From: Bacteroidota bacterium
GTDB lineage: Bacteria; Bacteroidota; Bacteroidia; Bacteroidales; JAGNHN01
Direction: 5' to 3'
DNA length: 41,962 bases
Assembly (NCBI GenBank): GCA_022710185.1
Contig: JAKLHK010000027.1
Coordinates: 1-41,962, forward strand
Positions 38,778-41,962 of the stretch are shown piece after piece. The notes beneath the pieces were generated by a model. The model worked only from the letters and a program-made list of their open reading frames with translations, was not told where the DNA came from and searched no databases. The position numbers were made by a program, and so were the translations under genes. The first letter of the stretch is position 1. Each line of letters begins with the position of its first letter.

Positions 38778-41285
38778 ATGCACCTGAACCAGCTCCAGCC
38801 CGGCGAAAAAGCCATCATCACCAAGGTGAAGGGGCGGGGCGCATTCAGGAAACGGATCATGGAGATGGGCTTCGTTGGTGGGCGTGAGGTGCTCATGGTG
38901 CAGAAAGCCCCCATGAACGACCCCATCGAGTACAGGATCATGGGGTACAATGTCAGCCTGAGGAACAGTGAAGCGCGGCTTATCGAAGTGGTAACCCCGG
39001 GCGAAGCCATGTTGGATGCGGAGGAGCATTACAACGGCAGTTCCCGGAACGGGAGCTGGCTGGTAAGCACGGCACAGCGCAGGGAAAAGCATATCCAGGT
39101 GGCCTTCGTTGGGAACCCCAACAGCGGAAAGACCACCATCTTCAATTACGCTTCAGGAAGCCACGAGCGGGTGGGAAATTACGGGGGGGTGACCGTCGAC
39201 GCCAAGGAAGCCCGCTTCCGGCTCGATGGCTATACTTTCGATATCGTTGACCTGCCAGGGACCTATTCCATCACGGCATACTCCCCTGAAGAGCTATATG
39301 TCCGGCGCTATATCCAGGAACAGATGCCGGATGTGGTGGTCAACGTGGTCGATGCCGGCAACCTGGAGCGCAACCTCTACCTCACCACCCAGCTCATCGA
39401 TATGGATATCAAGGTGGTGATGGCCCTGAACATGTACGATGAGATGGAAAAGAAGGGGGACCGCTTCGACCATACCTTCCTTGGTAAATTGCTTGGGATA
39501 CCCATTGTGCCCACCATCGGTTCAAAAAGGAAAGGCATCGAGGAACTCTTCCGTAAGATCATCGAGGTATACGAAGACAAGGAACCCTCGCTGCGCCACA
39601 TCCATATCAACTACGGCAAAAACATTGAGCAGGGCATAGAAGCTGTGCAGGAGCTCCTCCGGCATCCGCACAACCATGCCATCACCGACAAGGTCTCCTC
39701 CCGTTTCCTGGCAATAAAGCTGCTGGAAAAGGATGAAGGCGCCATGGAACGCATGGAGGAAGCAGGCAACAGGGAAGCCATACTGGCCCGCACCCAGCGG
39801 GAGATCCGAAGGATAGAGGAAGACCTGGGGGAGGATACAGAGACCCTGATCACAGATGCCAAATATGGCTTTATCGCCGGGGCCCTCAAACAAACCTACA
39901 CCCCCTCCGCGGTCCAGCGCAGGCGCAAGACCGACATCATCGACACCTTCATCACCCACAAACTCTGGGGTATCCCTGTCTTCCTCTTCTTCATGTGGAT
40001 GACCTTTTTCGTCACCTTCCGCCTGGGGAGCATCCCCATAGAATGGATAGAAGCTGGAGTGGATTGGGTGTCTGCTGTCCTCGAAGCCCGCATGAGCGGG
40101 GGCTGGCTGAAGGACCTGCTCATCCAGGGGGTGATCGGGGGCGTGGGAGGGGTCATCATCTTTATGCCCAATATCCTCCTCCTCTATTTTTTCATTTCCC
40201 TGATGGAAGACAGCGGGTATATGGCGCGGGCGGTCTTCATCATGGACAAGGCCATGCACCGCATCGGCCTGCATGGCAAGTCCTTCATCCCCCTGCTCAT
40301 GGGCTTCGGCTGCAATGTGCCGGCCATCATGTCCACACGCATCATCGAGAGCCGTCGCGACCGCCTCATTACCATGCTCATCACCCCCTTCATGTCGTGC
40401 AGCGCACGGCTGCCGGTTTTCGTGCTTTTCATCAGTGCCTTTTTTGTGAAATACCAGGCCAGCATACTGTTCGGCCTTTACACCCTGGGCGTGCTGCTGG
40501 CTGTAGTGTCGGCCCTGCTTTTCCGGCGTACCATGTTTCGCAAGGCCGATATACCCTTCGTAATGGAACTCCCGCCTTACCGGGTCCCTTCGGGCCGGAC
40601 ACTGCTCAAACACATGTGGTTCAGGGCAGAGCAGTATTTACGAAAAATCGGCGGCATCATCCTGATGGCCTCTATCATCATCTGGGCCCTCGGCTACTTC
40701 CCCCGCGAATCTGAAAAAACCAGGGAACTGGCGGTCCTGGCCGATCAGTTGACCGTGCGCGCCGACCAGGCCCTCAGTTCCGGTGACCTTGCCACATTTG
40801 AAAGCCTGGGACATGAGCTCCGCGATACCCGCACCCTGATGGAGTATGAGCGGCAAAAGAATTCCATGATCGGCCGACTGGGGATGTTCATCCACCCGGT
40901 GATGGAACCCCTGGGCTTCGACTGGAAAATGAGCGTGGCTATCCTGACCGGCGTGGCAGCCAAAGAGATCGTCGTGGGTACCCTGGGCGTGCTTTATCAG
41001 GCGGCCCCAAACCAGGAGGAGCTGCAAACGGCCTCCTTGATCCAGAAACTGCAGGAGCAACAATACATCGAAGGCCCGCGAACAGGAGAGTTGATAATCA
41101 CCCCCCTCGTCGCCCTTTCCTTCATGGTATTTATCCTTATCTATTTCCCATGTGTTGCGGTCATTGCCACAATACGCCGGGAATCCGGATCATGGAAATG
41201 GGCTTCCTTTGTGATGGTGTACTCCACGGCCGTAGCCTGGGCCACCTCCTTCCTTCTATACCAGGTGGGGATACACCTGCTGTGA
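38778..41285 (+). CDS. feoB: FeoA-FeoB fusion, ferrous iron transporter
   Basis: One 835-residue chain combines FeoA and FeoB. Residues 1-~75 are the SH3-like FeoA domain (LQPGEKAIITKVKGRG, MEMGFVGGREV, YNVSLRNSEARLIEV). The GTPase domain follows with G1 GNPNSGKTT (112-120), the switch region NYGGVTVDAKE, G3 DLPGTYS (158-164) and G4 NMYD. A helical GDI region precedes the membrane core, which carries the Gate motif regions including GFGCNVPAIMSTR and a second Gate near FMSCSARLPVF; about eight membrane helices. It transports Fe2+ across the cytoplasmic membrane. A small cysteine-rich partner gene follows after 3 bp. Confidence 0.96.
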   Translation: MHLNQLQPGEKAIITKVKGRGAFRKRIMEMGFVGGREVLMVQKAPMNDPIEYRIMGYNVSLRNSEARLIEVVTPGEAMLDAEEHYNGSSRNGSWLVSTAQRREKHIQVAFVGNPNSGKTTIFNYASGSHERVGNYGGVTVDAKEARFRLDGYTFDIVDLPGTYSITAYSPEELYVRRYIQEQMPDVVVNVVDAGNLERNLYLTTQLIDMDIKVVMALNMYDEMEKKGDRFDHTFLGKLLGIPIVPTIGSKRKGIEELFRKIIEVYEDKEPSLRHIHINYGKNIEQGIEAVQELLRHPHNHAITDKVSSRFLAIKLLEKDEGAMERMEEAGNREAILARTQREIRRIEEDLGEDTETLITDAKYGFIAGALKQTYTPSAVQRRRKTDIIDTFITHKLWGIPVFLFFMWMTFFVTFRLGSIPIEWIEAGVDWVSAVLEARMSGGWLKDLLIQGVIGGVGGVIIFMPNILLLYFFISLMEDSGYMARAVFIMDKAMHRIGLHGKSFIPLLMGFGCNVPAIMSTRIIESRRDRLITMLITPFMSCSARLPVFVLFISAFFVKYQASILFGLYTLGVLLAVVSALLFRRTMFRKADIPFVMELPPYRVPSGRTLLKHMWFRAEQYLRKIGGIILMASIIIWALGYFPRESEKTRELAVLADQLTVRADQALSSGDLATFESLGHELRDTRTLMEYERQKNSMIGRLGMFIHPVMEPLGFDWKMSVAILTGVAAKEIVVGTLGVLYQAAPNQEELQTASLIQKLQEQQYIEGPRTGELIITPLVALSFMVFILIYFPCVAVIATIRRESGSWKWASFVMVYSTAVAWATSFLLYQVGIHLL

Positions 41286-41288
41286 TCC

Positions 41289-41525
41289 ATGGTACAGCAG
41301 ATAATCACCCTTCTGATTCTCGCCCTGGTCGCAGGGATCCTCATCCGGAAAGTATGGCTCAGGTTCAGGGGAAGCAAGGTCACCGACCCCTGCCACGGCT
41401 GCGGCGATGGCTGCGACGGCTGTGCTGTAATGCAGATCAAGCAGGAAATGGAGAAGCGAAAGACCGAAGATACGGCAAGGGCTATGGACGCCCCGACTGC
41501 TGTTCGACACGGTCGAGGCGGTTGA
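41289..41525 (+). CDS. FeoB-associated Cys-rich membrane protein
   Basis: A 78-residue protein with one N-terminal membrane helix (~4-21, IITLLILALVAGILIRKVW), then a short cytosolic stretch with four clustered cysteines, CHGCGDGCDGC, typical of the FeoB-associated family (PF12669-like) that replaces FeoC in many bacteria. The cysteines could bind iron or a cluster and regulate FeoB. Starts 3 bp after the feoB stop. Its 3' end overlaps the convergent TPR gene by about 44 bp. Confidence 0.9.
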   Translation: MVQQIITLLILALVAGILIRKVWLRFRGSKVTDPCHGCGDGCDGCAVMQIKQEMEKRKTEDTARAMDAPTAVRHGRGG

Positions 41526-41962
41526 GCCCCTGTACCGCAAGTTCATAATTGGGCTGCACCTGCAGTGCCCGCTGATAATCAGCCCGCGCATTCATTACAT
41601 CCCCCATAAGCTCAAAGGCATATCCGCGGTTGTACAGGGCCTCCACATAAGAAGGATCCACCTTGAGGGCCTGGCTGAAATACTTTACCGACTCGGCGTA
41701 CACCCCGAGATAGGCGAGATGGATATATCCCAGGTTGTAATAGGCCATACGGAAACCTGGATCCAGGCGGAGGATGTCGTGATAGGCCTGCATCGCCTCG
41801 TTGAACATTTCCTGATTCTGGTAGTACATCCCCAGATTGTACAACCCCTCCAGGCTGCGCGGATCCAGTGAAAGGGCCCTTTTATAGTATTCCTCAGCCA
41901 GGGGGTCGGAGGCTGCGGCAAACAACAGTCCCAGCTGCATGAAGGCATGGAAATGTTCCGGG
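41482..41962 (-). CDS. Tetratricopeptide repeat protein (partial, runs off the edge)
   Basis: The frame stays open to the right edge, so the start lies outside. The visible C-terminal ~159 residues are four canonical TPR units (e.g. ALSLDPRSLEGLYNLGMYYQ, ILRLDPGFRMAYYNLGYIHL, ALKVDPSYVEALYNRGYAFE, ALQVQPNYELAVQGL), each with the W/L-G-A-P spacing. A scaffold for protein-protein contacts; partner unknown. An internal ATG at 41940 lies within a TPR and is unlikely to be the true start. Confidence 0.85.
   Translation of the reverse strand, partial: PEHFHAFMQLGLLFAAASDPLAEEYYKRALSLDPRSLEGLYNLGMYYQNQEMFNEAMQAYHDILRLDPGFRMAYYNLGYIHLAYLGVYAESVKYFSQALKVDPSYVEALYNRGYAFELMGDVMNARADYQRALQVQPNYELAVQGLNRLDRVEQQSGRP

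Noticed and set aside
39522..40613. 363-codon minus-strand frame inside feoB
   Set aside because: Antisense shadow of the membrane core of FeoB; His/Asp/Glu-rich text typical of reversed hydrophobic codons.
1..41962. tRNA and rRNA genes
   Set aside because: I looked for TΨC-type GGTTCGAATCC arms and conserved rRNA stretches and found none; a covariance-model scan would be decisive.

Overview
The window looks like chromosomal DNA of a fairly GC-rich member of the Bacteroidota. The evidence is a secreted peptidase and a decayed second gene with type IX secretion C-terminal sorting domains, a TonB-dependent receptor with an N-terminal carboxypeptidase-regulatory domain, a Bacteroidota-style GreA/GreB protein, small DUF6150-like and CPVxCD proteins, and many upstream boxes matching the Bacteroidota -7 promoter element TAnnTTTG. 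No rRNA, tRNA, CRISPR array or intact transposase was seen.

Positions 1-14,670 are accessory DNA. A tandem array of ~250-bp repeats fills 1-788, and a fourth copy of its core lies at 2950-3072. Between them sit a decayed T9SS-cargo gene and an AAA/DUF4143 ATPase. Next come a MazG-like pyrophosphohydrolase with an HNH nuclease, scraps of a winged-helix gene and a DUF262 gene, and then a WYL regulator, RmuC and a Cas4-like/DEDDy double nuclease (DUF2779). A run of small genes follows: an AT-rich HNH protein, two unknown proteins, a PD-(D/E)XK-like protein, a guanidine-deiminase-family enzyme, a DUF6150-like secreted protein and a GIY-YIG-like protein. The nuclease content and the decay suggest a defence-type island. 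Heptanucleotide arrays punctuate it and abut the mazG-like and greA/B-like start codons.

Positions 14,677-17,853 hold the most striking locus. A 117-residue peptide carries three near-identical VGIFDNC(D/N)C blocks, the last forming its exact C-terminus, and is followed 28 bp later by a radical SAM enzyme. This looks like a multi-core RiPP system. Two overlapping small membrane-anchored coiled-coil genes follow.

Positions 17,939-27,943 contain two copies of a divergent gene pair: a large TPR protein with three C-terminal membrane helices, and a ~145-residue membrane-anchored protein with a CPVxCD motif. Between the copies lie a lipid A-type acyltransferase, a family 2 glycosyltransferase, aroQ, and a TonB-dependent receptor preceded by a TPP riboswitch, which points to uptake of thiamine or a related compound.

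From 28,040 the content is mostly housekeeping or envelope-related: a 1672-residue gingipain-family (C25) secreted peptidase, a nucleotide-sugar block (UDP-glucose dehydrogenase, UDP-glucuronate decarboxylase, dTDP-rhamnose synthase reductase, phosphohexomutase), a DUF5063 protein, a FeoA-FeoB fusion with its small cysteine-rich partner, and a TPR protein that runs off the right edge.
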